From Caenorhabditis elegans (Eukaryota; Nematoda; Chromadorea; Rhabditida; Rhabditidae), in contig NC_003283.11 of assembly GCF_000002985.6 (NCBI RefSeq), forward strand, positions 14,943,501 through 15,007,500: 64,000 nucleotides of DNA. The letters run 5' to 3'. Positions 1-11,520 of this stretch are shown one piece after another. The notes under the pieces are model-generated. The model had not been told where the DNA came from. It saw only the letters and a list, made by a program, of their open reading frames with translations, and did no database searches. The first letter of the stretch is position 1; every line of letters starts with the position of its first letter. The position numbers were made by a program, and so were the translations under genes.

Positions 1-2105
1 CGGTGTTGGTAGGCGTCGAAGGCGTCGGATGCCGTGCGGTTGTTGTACTGAAAATTTTTTGAATTGAATGTACGTAATAATACACAGCTAGCCACACAAA
101 AAATTTCAAATCAATCCACTGGGAGCAAAGTTACAACTAGTCAAAGCAAACAACCTGCGACGCGGTCGATTAATCTTATAAGAAACTTCAAGGCCTGGTA
201 ACACTGCTCAAAATAGTCTTATCGAACTGAAATTTCAGGTATGTCTTTCTGATAGGATGTCCAACAAGCCAACAAAATGATAGAGCCTTGGCGCAATTCT
301 CGACCCACCTTTCTCTTATCAAATGGCTGATAAATCCACGTGGCAAGTGCCTTTGGTTGCTCCGCCGCTGCACGATCCCAGTTCGTGACATATACATTCC
401 TTTTCTTCGGTTTTTCCACAATTTTTTGCTGAAAATAAAAATATATATTGATTTATTGATTTTTAGTCCAAAAAATCAAAAAATCAATACATTTCCGGTC
501 GGAATCTGACGATAGATAGTTGTTAAAAATGGCATTTTGTACAGCGATCAAATTTTGAAATGATTTTTTTCCAATATTCTCACCTTGAGGGGACATTTGA
601 CACGTGGCGACACTACGGTGATTTGTTCACGTGAAAATTCCAAAATTGACAGTGATGAGGTGGTGGAGCCGGTGGTGCCGTCTGCATAAAATCGATAATC
701 AAAAAAAAGAACGTGAAAAAATATCGCTTTTTACTTAAAATCAAAAATATTTTCGAAGTATTGATTTTTAGGAATTACAGGGTGGGCCAAAAGTATGGTA
801 ACACGTTTGCAGCTCTATAACTTTACTAGTGGAGAGAGTTATTACATCAATTTGTACAAGTTTTGTTCTCCATAAAATACTGACCAGATGAACGTTTTGA
901 ATTTTCAAAATATATCCATCCGCATTGCTGCAGGCCTTCAGAACTTTTGAGATCACGATCTTTATGGCACGCAAGTCGGCATTCTGCGGGATTTCTACAT
1001 TTTTCTTGAGGAATCCATAAAGTGTCTTACAAGTTTTTATAGTTCAAAGAATGCCCTTGGTCTAGAGATTCTTTAAAAACAAAAATCAAAATATTTTCTA
1101 TCACGGTATTTCTGTCATGGACTGCGGCAGTAGGTTAAGTCTTGAATGGCATAGTCGCCAGAAAGATGGATGTGAGCGGCGAGTAGCAGTATTCAGATAA
1201 ATTTATTTTAGTATTTTTCGAGACGTTTTGACCTGACTTTCCAGAATTTTTTTAGAAAATTGAGCTCGGATGATTTTGTGGGTCGTTACGCCTTGCGAAA
1301 CCAAAAAAACTGAGTAAATTTCGCAAAGTTGAATTCATGAAATATACAAAGGTTCTTGCTAGGCGCCAGTGTCGACACAGAACATTTTTATATGCTACAA
1401 AAACAATTAAAAACGCTTCTTCACTTCTTTAACTTTCAATTTAACATAAAAATCATACATCTGAAAATTATTGGCGTGCGTGGGAGGTGTGTTTGTGTGG
1501 GAAGTGCCGCGTGCCAAATTACCGTTTTTTCGAAAGGGTTCGCCAAATTGTCGAGGTGATAAAGATCGCACCTTATTGGGAAACATTACAAATTTTGAGT
1601 CAAATTGAAGGAAATTTATTCAGCTATCAGTATTCGATAGAAGAATGTACGTATGACGTGGCAGTCGCGCGAAAAGCTCATGTAAAAGAGCGCTTCATGT
1701 GTTACCATACTTTTGGCCCACCCTGTATGCTATTTTTACCAACAAAAAAATCAATAATTCGAAAATTTTAATTTTAACTCTTTTCTGGAACAAAAATCGA
1801 TAATTACACGTAGGTGAAAATTTTTGTGTAAAATATAGATTTTACGGAAAAATCGATATTTTCTAAATTTTCAAAATATTTATTTTTGAGAAATTATCGA
1901 TTTTTGAACAGAAACAACAAAAACTATCAGTTTTTCCCGACTCTCAAACTCACAGCAGACGTAATACGGATTACGACGAGTGCCGGCGGTACAGACGTTG
2001 TCCCAGATGTGAGAATTTTTCTGAAAAATATACGGTATCGTGAATTGCGCAAGCAAATGCTGGCGCATTTCTCGTGCACCTCACCTTTGATTGTCTGCAG
2101 TTCAT
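1..2105 (-). CDS. Unrecognised multi-exon gene, 3' end beyond the left edge
   Basis: I do not recognise this gene. The exon chain, in transcription order, is 2085-2105, 1954-2020, 584-681, 309-428, 155-203 and 1-47. Phases agree at every junction and the splice sites are canonical, for example gtgagt after 1954. The start ATG at 2105 gives MNCRQSK. Exon 2 is Cys- and aromatic-rich (WDNVC...RRNPYYVC), exon 3 is Thr/Ser-rich, and exon 4 contains KKRNVYVTNWDRA. No signal peptide is visible with this start, so an upstream exon may be missing. The frame of the last exon (1-47) is uncertain: one alternative is TP-rich, and another has strongly C-ending codons. The long intron 682-1953 carries a transposon-like element. 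Function is unknown. Confidence 0.55.
778..1725. mobile_element. Non-autonomous TA-flanked inverted-repeat element
   Basis: The two ends are near-perfect 27-base inverted repeats starting CAGGGTGGGCCAAAAG (778-804 and 1699-1725). Each is bordered by TA (776-777 and 1726-1727), the target duplication expected of Tc1/mariner-type insertions. The 948-bp interior has only short, interrupted reading frames and no intact transposase. It lies inside a long intron of the minus-strand gene at the left edge. Inference: a decayed or non-autonomous member of a mariner-like family. Confidence 0.8.
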
Positions 2106-2368
2106 TGGAGTAATGTGAATAAGCGGCGAGTAATAAATGTGGTATTGACGAGTATAAAAGTGAGAAATAATTGAAATTTATCGATTTTATCAATCTCACG
2201 GATTATCGATTATTGTTGAGAATAACAAAATTCGAAAAGGCCACGTGAAGATTTAATTTCAAAAACAGTTTTATTTAAAAAAATATATCGATAATTATTA
2301 CATTTTCTTTCTTTTTTTCAAATTGAGATCATGACAATACAAAAATCAATAAATTAATGAGAAAAAAT

Positions 2369-2437
2369 CTATAAGACTCCCGAGTAGAAACCATTTTCCA
2401 CGACATTAGATTTCAGAGTTACATACTTTCCATCTTC
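2369..2437 (-). CDS. Orphan terminal exon of an unidentified minus-strand gene
   Basis: A TTTTTACAG acceptor is followed by 22 in-phase codons (EDGKYVTLKSNVVENG...) and a TAG stop. The composition is protein-like, but I could not find the upstream exons in 2440-3280 with confidence. Its stop lies about 264 bp upstream of the start of the minus gene at 2105, a distance typical of nematode operons. It could also be a pseudogene remnant. Confidence 0.35.
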   Translation of the reverse strand, partial: EDGKYVTLKSNVVENGFYSGVL

Positions 2438-2856
2438 CTGTAAAAATCGATAAATTTTGAATGATCGGTAATCTGCCATTTTCAATTTTTGACAAATCGA
2501 TAATGTGAAGTTTTAATTTTTTTTTTTTGAAAAGTCGATAATATGAAATTTTAATTTTTGAAAAATTGATAATTTTTTATTAATTTCCGGAAAATCCATC
2601 ATTTGAAATTTTTCATTTACGAAAAACATTATTTTTTATTCACAAAAGCCAAGAAATCAATTGTCGTGGATAATAAAGTGTGCAACTTTTGTGGCAGTTC
2701 CCTAGGTTAATGAAATATTTTAACGCGACTTTGGTGTTTGCACGAGAATAGAGCCAAGACACCAAATTTGAGTCAGATATCATGATAACCAATATGGCTT
2801 AATGCTACGAAAATAACTTAAATTATCTTCTAAAAATCTCGGAATTAAGCATTGTT

Positions 2857-2885
2857 GGTGCAAGACTAATAGAAATAATACGGTA
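2857..2885. repeat. Copy of the TACCGTATT-TATTAGTCTTGCA repeat
   Basis: Read on the minus strand this is TACCGTATTATTTCTATTAG followed by TCTTGCACC. It is nearly identical to the plus-strand copy near 12805-12855, so it is a dispersed repeat. Confidence 0.6.
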
Positions 2886-2989
2886 TATGTTTTTTAATCT
2901 ACAGTTGGTCAAATATTTCATTGCGAGGTCAATCTGGGTTGTGATGGTTTAACGTCGAATTGTAACTTTTTTGCTGCCATCCCATCAAA

Positions 2990-3150
2990 TTGAACAAAAA
3001 ACTTACAGCTTTTTATAATATAGAAACAATTTTGGATGCTATCATGTCATAAATATTATAGTTCTATATTTATCAGTCGGCTTCTATGTAAGAAGCATTT
3101 AGAATTTCTTCGTCATTGTGAACAATAGATGATTATTGTCAGCTTTTAAT
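2990..3150. repeat. Diverged direct duplicate of 3689-3835
   Basis: Both segments begin AACTTACAGCTT, continue through related ATATAGAA-CAATTTT, TGTCATAAATAT and CGGCT-CTTCTA blocks, and end near CAA-T-GATGAT. The 3689-3835 copy lies just upstream of the small minus-strand gene at 3284-3622. The 2990-3150 copy has no matching coding part. Inference: the 5' region was duplicated and one copy lost its gene. Confidence 0.6.
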
Positions 3151-3283
3151 TATTATTTTTGCAATTGGACAAATTTCAAACACATTTTCAGTACATCTAC
3201 AAAAATTGACAACGGTGAAGTAAACTACGATGTCGCATTGGTTTATTAAATTTCAAAATGATGACTAGAAATGCGAACAGTCA

Positions 3284-3622
3284 TCAAATTACATGGATTT
3301 TCACAATATTTGGATTCTCTTCATCAACTTGAACTTCAGCTTCTGACAATGAAATTTCTGATAAAGTATTATTCACCGATTGAACATCTGAGGGTATTGT
3401 TATTTCCTCATTTGATACTGGAGAGCATGCAGGTGCGGCTGGTGTCGTTTTTGATGGGTCGGATGTTGAACCATCCTTCAAATCTTTTGCCTTTTGTCTT
3501 GAATTCGTTAATATTTTTTTGATAGCTATTGAAATGTGCCCATCCTTGTTGAGGTATAGGAAAATGAGAAAAAGAGCAATTAACATGAAGCCGAAACCAA
3601 TGATGAAATCAAAAACTGCCAT
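3284..3622 (-). CDS. Small single-pass membrane protein, unknown function
   Basis: A single open reading frame of 112 codons starts at MAVFDFIIGFGF (ATG at 3622). An ATTCCAG acceptor lies just upstream, suggesting trans- or cis-splicing into a short leader. A hydrophobic segment covers about residues 4-24. A basic stretch (KKILTNSRQKAKDLK) follows, and then a long Ser/Thr/Pro/Glu-rich tail, so the tail is probably cytosolic. An in-frame ATG 36 bases upstream (3658) could extend it by 12 residues. I do not recognise a family. A good donor (GAAGCT|gtaagt near 3700) suggests a 5' UTR intron. Confidence 0.6.
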   Translation of the reverse strand: MAVFDFIIGFGFMLIALFLIFLYLNKDGHISIAIKKILTNSRQKAKDLKDGSTSDPSKTTPAAPACSPVSNEEITIPSDVQSVNNTLSEISLSEAEVQVDEENPNIVKIHVI

Positions 3623-4066
3623 GTTTGAAGTTCTGGAATTCTTTGAAGTAGAAATCATTTGTATCCTATATGTTTTTGAATTGGAAAAAACTTACAGCTT
3701 CTGAAAATATAGAATCAATTTTAAATGTCATTTTTGTCATAAATATAATAGCTTTTGTACTTTTCAGACGGCTGCTTCTAGGTGTTAAGAATTCCGAAGT
3801 TTTTTTTGTTATCGCAAACAATTGATGATGATTTATTTTGGAAATGTGACTAATAATATTTAATTGTGAAACTTTTTCGTTATTATTTTCCCGATGAAAC
3901 AAATTATTTGGCGAGAAAAACATTGGTTTCAATTTTTTTTTCGTACTTTTGAGGGCTACCTGCAAGTGAAAAAATTCTTTAATTGTTTCGTAGGTGCATT
4001 GCTTCATTGTGATGTGGGGAACGTTACTGAGAATGTGAAAAAAAAGAAAAGAATGCTGCATGCATC

Positions 4067-4238
4067 AGGGTTGTGCGGCAAATTTGCCGAGCTCGGCAAA
4101 TTTCGAAATTACAGAATTCAGTAGTTTTGTTGCTCCAAGGAACATCAAAAAATATCAAATTTTTGGAGTTTGTTAAGCACGGCAAATTTGCCGATTTTGC
4201 TGAGCTCGGCAAATTTTGAGACTTGTCGCACACCACTG
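4067..4238. repeat. Inverted repeat with GGCAAATTTGCCGAGCTCGGC core
   Basis: Both ends carry versions of GTGTGCGGCAAATTTGCCGA (and the complement), with an internally palindromic core centred on GAGCTC. The arms start near 4067 (GGGTTGTGCGGC) and end near 4238 (GTCGCACACCACT). This type of dispersed palindromic element is common in worm genomes. A related fragment sits near 23560-23600. Confidence 0.75.
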
Positions 4239-6303
4239 GTTTGCATTGTAGTATGGCGCCTGAAACATTGAAAAAAAATACACTGGAATTGGATCAATTG
4301 AGAACAGCTTTCAAACGATTTCAATTGTGGGAGAATGACAAAATATAATAGAAAAACCTCTGGAAACATATCGGAAAGTTAACAATAGTTGGTTATTCTT
4401 CCACATCTCACTACATTCATTTTAGCTTTTTAACATTCGGCATTGTCTTGAAACAAGATTATCTGTCGTGATTTCTTTTTATGAAGTGCCTAAACATCTC
4501 AACTCCTGAAATATCTCAATTTTCTAAAACTGGAATTCAAACTCAGCCCACAAATATCATACAAAAAACACAGAACGATTACACTATAATCCCTGCAAAA
4601 TGACATGGGTCATATCTGAAAAGTCACGTTATTTTTCATTTATCTGATAGTTGGCACGTAAAATGACAGAAATCGTATTTGAAATGTTTAACTTCCAAAT
4701 TGAATTATCATCACCTGGAAACTGTGTTTCAGACGATTAAAAATTAAAACTTGAAAAATCATGATTTTTAATCTGAAATTAAAAGAATTCTTTGAATTAA
4801 GCTACTATAAACTTTCTAGAAATATTTCTAACAATAAAACTGTTTTAAAACTGAAATTTTTTTTGTAAAACGGCTCTGTTCAAAATCAATCGAAAAACTA
4901 TCCGAGTTCATCTCTTCTCTTCTGATTCCCGCCAGTCTTCACTGAACGTAGCAGTTTTTAGATAACAATAATTCTACCAAATGTTTTATTTTTCTGAAAT
5001 CCGCAAAAAAAACGGATCTAAAACATGAATTTGATCAAAATCCACTGATTTTTTGACCATACCCAACTCCTCCAAGTTTTCAGTTTTATAATGTTATCAT
5101 GGGATGAAAACGCTTTAAATTGTTCGCCTAGAAATCGAAAACTCAATCTTAATTCTCAATGTCCCCACGTGCCCACTTTCCTCGTCCATTTTCGTTTTTT
5201 TTTCCTCGCTCTCCTTCTCCGTGCCATTTTCTTTTGGTAAACAACAATTCGTTCGTCGGTCTCCCAGTCTCTCTTGTCATGTGTTTTTATTCTGTTTTCG
5301 TCCTCAAAAACCGCAGTTATCTCTACCGCCTCTACCATTTTTGTGCTCTCCATACTTGTTTTCGAATAGAAGAGGCCCGTCCTCCACCGTCGTTCGGCCT
5401 CGTCTGCCATTTGGTCAGCCGATTCTTTTAGATTTGCACATAGGTTGAAGAAATAAGAAAATAGAAAAAAGAAAATAGTTTCGTTGCACGTTTAGCTTTT
5501 GCGCAAATAATATTAGATGGGAGTTAAGGATTAGTGTGATGTTGTAATTTATCAGTTTTATCAAACTTATTTTAGATTCTCTAAAACTACACAAAATGCT
5601 CCCAAGTTTTTTATTCAAAAATAATCAGGTTTTGTCTTATTTTTTCCGCAGACTTTACGGGTAGGAAAATCGTGCGACGTATCTTCTGAAAGCAGTTAGA
5701 ACAGTTTAATTTTAGAGAAACAACTTCATATTTTTTTACAGAATTCGATCAGAAAGTTTTTAATTTTTTGCAAGACTTCCAAAATTCAATTGTCTAAAAA
5801 ACTTCAAAAATATTTTTTTAATTATTAGATCCCTGTCAAAAAACTTTCGGAGCAAATTAAAAATTAAATTTAGTTGTTCAAAATGCTTCAAGTACTCTCT
5901 TTGTTGCTTTTCCCAGCTCTGAAATTGAATGTTATCATTAAATGTTCAACTAAAAAATATTGAACATTTTTGGCAGTAAGAAGTTTTCACTGGAATTTCT
6001 TGTCAATTGTTTAGTCCACGGATGGACATATTTTAAAAAAATCAAAAAACAAGGTTACCGATATTTTTTACCTAAAAAGTCCTTTCTGTTTTTCTTAGCA
6101 AGCGTATTTCGAATCTTGTTTTCGTCTCAGTGTTGACTTGCACCTTACCGCAAGGATACATTTGGACACGGTAACACTTTGCTGAGAGAAAAGTTGAAAA
6201 ACAACATTTTGCACGGTTTCTGTGAATTACTCTACTATTTTTCTACATTTTTCTTGCAACATTTGTTTTCTTTTAGAAACAAAGTCCTCAACGATTTGAC
6301 GAA
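4239..6303. other. Intergenic region upstream of hil-1
   Basis: No coding signal is convincing here. The stretch 5160-5420 is strongly pyrimidine-rich on the plus strand (CTCGCTCTCC, TCTCCGTGCC) and looks like a promoter or 5' leader. A TTCTTTTAG acceptor at about 6276 precedes the 5' UTR that leads into the hil-1 start. The remainder is AT-rich. Confidence 0.5.
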
Positions 6304-9115
6304 ATGACCACTTCGCTCATCCATATGGCAAATCATTTGGATGCTTCAACCGAGGAGATTTCGCTTAACTACGTTCTTCTGGGTCATCCACATCATGAAC
6401 GAGCTCAACATCATCCCAGCTACATGGATATGATCAAGGTTTGGAGAATTTTTGAGTTTTTAAAGTTCAAATTGTTTTTATTTCTCAGGGAGCAATTCAA
6501 GCAATCGACAATGGAACCGGAAGCAGCAAGGCGGCAATTCTCAAGTATATTGCTCAAAACTATCATGTTGGAGAGAATCTTCCAAAGGTATGCTGTTAGA
6601 ATTAGTTATCACAAAAATTCAAGCAGGAAAGCACATCATCTAACAGCTTAAATTTAGATCTGAAATTTAATCAGTCAGAGCATTTTCTCACAGACCTCGG
6701 AGCACATAAAATAGCTCCTCAGACAGGTGCGAGTCACGGCTAACCGACTCAAAATCACTGCTAATTAGCTTTTTGACCAGGGATAGAGTCAACCTGGCTA
6801 GCTCTGGTTTCTCGCTAATTAGCTCTGGTTTTTTGCTAATTAGCTCTGGTTTTTGATACCGAAAATGAAAAACTTTTTTTTTGACAGTGTCCTGTCCCCG
6901 CAGTTGTTCCCACCTATTATAACCCTGCCGTCCCATTCTGGGATACCGCGTCTCCCACATCTTGCTCTTCCTGTCATGTCCGGCTCTGTTTCTGCTCCCA
7001 ACCCGCTCTTGTCAAATCAAATGTACTTACTGGGGATTGAACCCGCATTGCTTCACACCGAACGCCGACGCCTTACCCATTGCCGTCGCGCCTCGTGTGA
7101 GGCTTCTATCGAAAGAAACTTGAATAACGAGATAATTCTCGTGGAACACAGCATCTACTCCACCATCCAAAATTTGTTTGCGTCCGATTTTGTATGTCAT
7201 CGATACAAATTGAGCGACACCATTTCTGAAAAGCATTTTGGAGAACTCCTTCTCCGAACATTTTGTTCACTATAGTGTTCTGTGATAAATAAAACACCAG
7301 ATAGCTCTACCTTTACAAGTGGAGCCGTCTTTGAAGGGTGAAATGAGTTTCTGCACAATTGAGGATTTTCGTTGATTTTTCGGCATTAGCCGAACAAACA
7401 TCTGTAGTTTCTTCCTCTTTTTCTTCTCTTGAGTTGTTCGTGGCTGGCGGCATGAATTCTCCATCGTCTAGAGGAACTTCCTTTTCCCCATTTGAAATTT
7501 AGAATTATACAAAAAACTATTTAAAAAGTTGAGCAAGTTCAATACCACACGGTAATTATGAATAAACAATAAAAATAAATAAATAAGTTATTAAAAATCA
7601 GGTTCATAAAATCAAATGAAAGAAAACAAAAATCAATATTAATTGCTAATTAGCACGGATTTTCTGCTAATTAGCAATGGTTTGCTAATTAGCCGTGGTT
7701 TTAAGCTAATTAGTTCTGGTTTTTTGGTGTTTTGCTAATTAGCATTGATTTTGAGTCGGTTAGTCGTGACTCGCACCTGTCTGAGTCCAAGTAAAATTTT
7801 TAAAACAACTGTTCATTATTCTAAAATAATTTAGAGTAAACAAACATCTTGGGAACTTTAAAAAAAATCCACAAAAAAAGTTTAAAAAGTCACTGAACAA
7901 ATTTCAAATCAAAAATTCTTTATGATAACTTTATGAAAAACGTCTCATCTGCGGGAAAAACTTCCCTGATATTACATTAGATTGAAGTTAAATTTTTCTC
8001 ATCCTTGATCAAGGCGACACAAATATGTAGAATTGGAAAAATAATATAATATGCTATTATTTTCCCCAGCGTAAATTTGTGAGCTCTGATATTCTAATGC
8101 TCAAATATCAAAAACCTAAATGTTTACAGAATAATCCCTCTAATTCTAGTTTCTATTTCTAGGTGAACAATCATCTCCGCAGTGTCCTCAAAAAGGCCGT
8201 CGACTCTGGTGACATTGAACAGGTAGGAAATTAATTCAAAAGTGAGATGGGGGAGTATCAATAGTCATGTGCACTTTTTGTTTTTCCTCTTTTGTTACCC
8301 ACTCGACTATTTTTAGAAAGTTGATCTATGATTTTTTTTTTTGAAATTATTAACTAGTTTTTAGACTCGCGGACATGGTGCCACCGGAAGTTTCCGCATG
8401 GGAAAAGAATGCGAGAAGAACTTGCAAGTTGGAATTCCGGTTCAGACCAAACCAATGCTAATGCTCAAAGAAGTTCGTCAGAAGCTGGAGAATATCTCGG
8501 TTAGTGGAGAGGTACTGTAGTTTGAATTGTGAAACTAACAGACCGACTAACGTGGGAAAAGAGGGGGGGGGTATATAGTTAGATAGGGGAAATTGTCAGG
8601 AAAAATACCTCAAAATTTGAACTTTGGACATTGGAAAACATGTCTTTTGTCCACTTCTGCGAAGTAAAATGCTGAAAAGCGCCGACTAGTCAATGGCGCT
8701 GGGAAACTTTAATCAAAATACTGAAAATCTCGAAAAAAAATTTAAAAAAAAAACATTTTCGCTACTTGAGATAAATATACTGCATGTTTTGGAGTGAACA
8801 TCTTAAAAGTTTGACTTATATGTTAAAAAATTATTTAAACTCCAGAAGGCTGAAAAAACCAAACCATCTACCAGCTCCATGTCCACCAATAAGAAGGGAA
8901 AACCAATTTCAACAATGAAAAAGCGTGGAGTTATGAGCAAGAAACGTTCCTCAAAGAACAAAATGGCTCCAAAGGCCAAAAGCCACGGGCTCAAAAAGAA
9001 GGGACCAGCCACGAAGAGCTCTGGATTGGTGCACAAGGCTGCTGGAGCAAAGAACGAAGCAGCTCCAACAACCAAGATGGAACTTCGTACCGGAACCAGA
9101 AAGAGCTATTGTTAA
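6304..9115 (+). CDS. hil-1: Linker histone H1.X
   Basis: The exons are 6304-6438, 6489-6587, 8163-8222, 8365-8499 and 8846-9115, all in phase, giving 232 residues. The winged-helix H1 globular domain starts at about residue 39 ([16 protein letters not shown]), runs through [14 protein letters not shown] and [15 protein letters not shown], and ends near GATGSFRM. The C-terminal tail is rich in Lys/Ala/Ser/Pro, as in H1 proteins, but shorter than in canonical H1 and ends KSYC. I recognise the protein as the divergent worm H1.X, a chromatin linker-histone variant. A poly(A) signal AATAAA lies at 9279. Intron 2 is enlarged by a transposable element. Confidence 0.95.
6718..7785. mobile_element. 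1.07-kb inverted-repeat element in hil-1 intron 2
   Basis: The ends are 40-base inverted repeats beginning CTCAGACAGGTGCGAGTCAC, with about one mismatch (6718-6757 and 7746-7785). Just inside each end are several spaced copies of the palindrome GCTAATTAGC joined to TCTGGTTTT-like spacers. The middle holds a degenerate frame (6853-7275) without a recognisable transposase and a tRNA-like segment. No clear target duplication is visible. Inference: a non-autonomous DNA transposon, possibly a composite. Confidence 0.8.
7031..7101 (-). other. tRNA-like segment inside the transposable element
   Basis: On the minus strand a B-box-like GGTTCAATCCC (7033-7043) lies about 25 bases downstream of an A-box-like ACGGCAATGGGTAAGGCG (7069-7086), roughly as in a tRNA gene. 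No matching acceptor stem is seen, so it is not a functional tRNA. It may be a tRNA-derived promoter remnant. Confidence 0.4.
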
Positions 9116-9305
9116 ATTGACATTTTATTTCATTTTCTCGCTCTCTATCTCTCGTTTTAAGTTATTTTCGCTCTTTTCTGTTTTTTGAATCTCAACATGT
9201 TTTTTTGCTGTTTTTTTTGTTTTTGACACCTGTAGTTTAGATTTCCCACCCAATTGATTGTCGATTACACTTGTACATAATAAATTGTAGATACTGAAAT
9301 TTATT

Positions 9306-9326
9306 GGGGGGGGGGGGGGGGGGGGG
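9306..9326 (+). repeat. Poly-G tract, 21 G
   Basis: An uninterrupted run of 21 G lies just after the hil-1 poly(A) site. Such tracts can form G-quadruplexes and are known deletion hot-spots in worm dog-1 mutants. Confidence 0.95.
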
Positions 9327-9614
9327 TGGTCCTGGGGATTTAGAACCCAAATTGTTTTTCAGAACTTTTTTTTCCATGCGCTAGCTATGGTTCTGAAACT
9401 TTGTCAGTTTTAAGCGAAAAACTGTCTATCGCGCCGTAAAATCAGAGCAATTATTCAAATTTTTGCATTTCTAGATATCTTTCAAAACGGCACAAAGCTT
9501 TTAAAAACACTTTTTTCACATTCCTTAAACATTGAAAAAGAGACCGGTGTTCCTTCCCTGCAAACTTAAATTTAGAAAAAAGTGTCACAAAAATTCCAAG
9601 GATTTACTAGCACA

Positions 9615-11233
9615 TTAGTGAGTAATTTCAATTCTCGGGACCACAGAAATAGAAGACGTCAGAATATCGAGATGTTTACTTCTGATAAGCTGTCGAACGT
9701 CTCCATTGCACAATATGAAAATAATTCCGTTGCAAATTCCTGTAGAAATTCAACTTCTGTTTTGTAATTTTGCACATCTTCAAGTACACGCTTCTAGTTT
9801 TTGCTTGGCTGCACTTACCACTGGAAATAAGACATGCTGTATAAAAGGGCCCCAAGAGTTTAAAAATCGAGAATCCAACTAATTCCACTAACCCCACGCA
9901 GATACTTGGAACCGTGAGAAAACAGAGAGAGGAAATGAGAATTCCGGTGGATGTCCGATTTGCCTGAAAATATAACGTCTATTTTGAATTCTAAGTATAC
10001 TGAAACTTGATGATATGTATGATGTTGTTGTGGAGACACGCCGGTTGCAGCTTTGATTTTGAAGAAAAAGCTGAGAGAAAGAATTATAACTATTAAACCG
10101 AGAATCTGAAATTTCAGAGAAGTTGAAGATTTACGAGTATTCATTAGAGATAACCATATTAGATATTCCCCAATAATATCGATATTCATAACTGACAAAG
10201 CATCCACTGGTTCCACAATCTGGAACTTTACTTGGCGGCGATAAAAGAAACCACAGAATGGCATCGAATAGGCCTAGTGTCAAACCGATTGCGAGGACTG
10301 TTTCAGAATACACGCTCTGTTCAGTTTTACGGAATTGGACGGGAAAGAAAACCGCCTGGAATAAATTCAGAAATTCCACGCTTTTTAAAAACTTTCTCCT
10401 ATACTTTCCAGATTGAATTCTTACCAAATATCTGCTGAACGCGATACCAATTGTAACAATTGCTGAAATTTTCAGTTGAATTGGTAGAGATAATGAAGAA
10501 ATTAAAATGAATAGAGGGTCGAAATCTAGCCTTATTGGATTCCAATTAGCAATCATGTAAACTATATAAGGAGTTGACCATATCGCGTTGAAAAAATCAC
10601 CAACCGATAGGTAGAATACAAGACGTAGATGCTTGTTTTTTCGAAGACATGGAATTCTTCAAGTTGGAGTTAGAATTAATTACAAATACTGTATCTTTGT
10701 TAACTTTGAGTTAACTAGAAAATGCTCAACTGAACACGTGAATAACAAAAATTGGCCGTAGAGTAGAGTTTTCAAAGAAATAGAATCCTTAATAAGAAAA
10801 CTACTAAAAATTGTAGTTTCCGAATGGAGAAAACTGTTTTCGGGGATAGAATCGTTTTTGAGTTTTTTAAACATTGATAGGCTCAGAATGGCCCCAAATT
10901 ACTAGCAATAAGTTTCATATTGAGACTTTTCAAAAATGCTCAAAACGTGGAGATTCAAAATATCAAAATCACAGTGCTAACAACAACCTTGAGGCCGAAA
11001 AATAATTTTAAACTCAATTTTTTTAATTTTTAAATTGACGATTTATGAATTCGACAATTTGTGCTAGCCAATGTTCAAAGCTACATATATGTTTTACAGT
11101 CTCACTTTGCAAAGAAAATAATAATCAATCCATTGATCCCGATACAAAAAACTTGCAAAACCAACACTAGTAAGTAGGTGACAAGATATATCTCGTTTGT
11201 AATAGCTTCAACGTCAATACTCCTGTTTACCAT
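9615..11233 (-). CDS. Seven-transmembrane chemoreceptor, probably class SRBC
   Basis: The six exons, in transcription order, are 11106-11233, 10425-10656, 10155-10355, 10007-10105, 9819-9963 and 9615-9739. All are in phase, for 309 residues. The start ATG directly follows an ATTTTCAG acceptor. Hydrophobic segments are spread along the protein: VTYLLVLVLQVFCIGI (TM1), YLSVGDFFNAIW (TM2), ISAIVTIGIAFSRYL (TM3), AIGLTLGLFDAILWF (TM4), ILGLIVIILSLSFFF (TM5) and ILISSLCFLTVPSIC (TM6). The phrases PDCGTSGCF, YWGISNM and GICNGIIFI match my memory of the nematode-specific srbc chemoreceptor family. It probably acts in a sensory neuron, with an unknown ligand. Another sr class is possible. The gene looks intact. 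Confidence 0.8.
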
Positions 11234-11520
11234 TTTCTGAAAACAGAAGAAAACTTAGAATTTTATAAATTAGCTTCGGTATATTCATTTTATACTCGTA
11301 GCAGTTCTCACTATCAGAAAGAAAATTTAATTTCAAGTAATGAAGAAAATACTGAAAACAAGTTTTGAAATCATAATCATATACGTTTATTTGTTCAAAA
11401 TTTGATAAATAGTGAAAGAATCGTGAGAAAATGAAATTCTAATTTGGTTGATAGAATGAAAAAATGAATCATAGAAAGTATGGTATGAATATTCTCTCAA
11501 CTTCAAGCAACACACACTTT

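Larger units (their letters stand above)
2438..3283. other. Repeat-rich spacer
   Basis: No gene is supported here. The stretch 2450-2640 holds imperfect tandem units containing TCGATAA and GAAATTTTAATTTTT. It also contains a copy of the TACCGTATT/CTATTAGTCTTGCA repeat and one copy of a duplicated segment, both listed separately. Confidence 0.6.

Noticed and set aside
3666-4061. 131-codon minus-strand frame
   Set aside because: Overlaps the duplicated noncoding segment and a strong splice donor; more likely leader and intron of the 3284-3622 gene.
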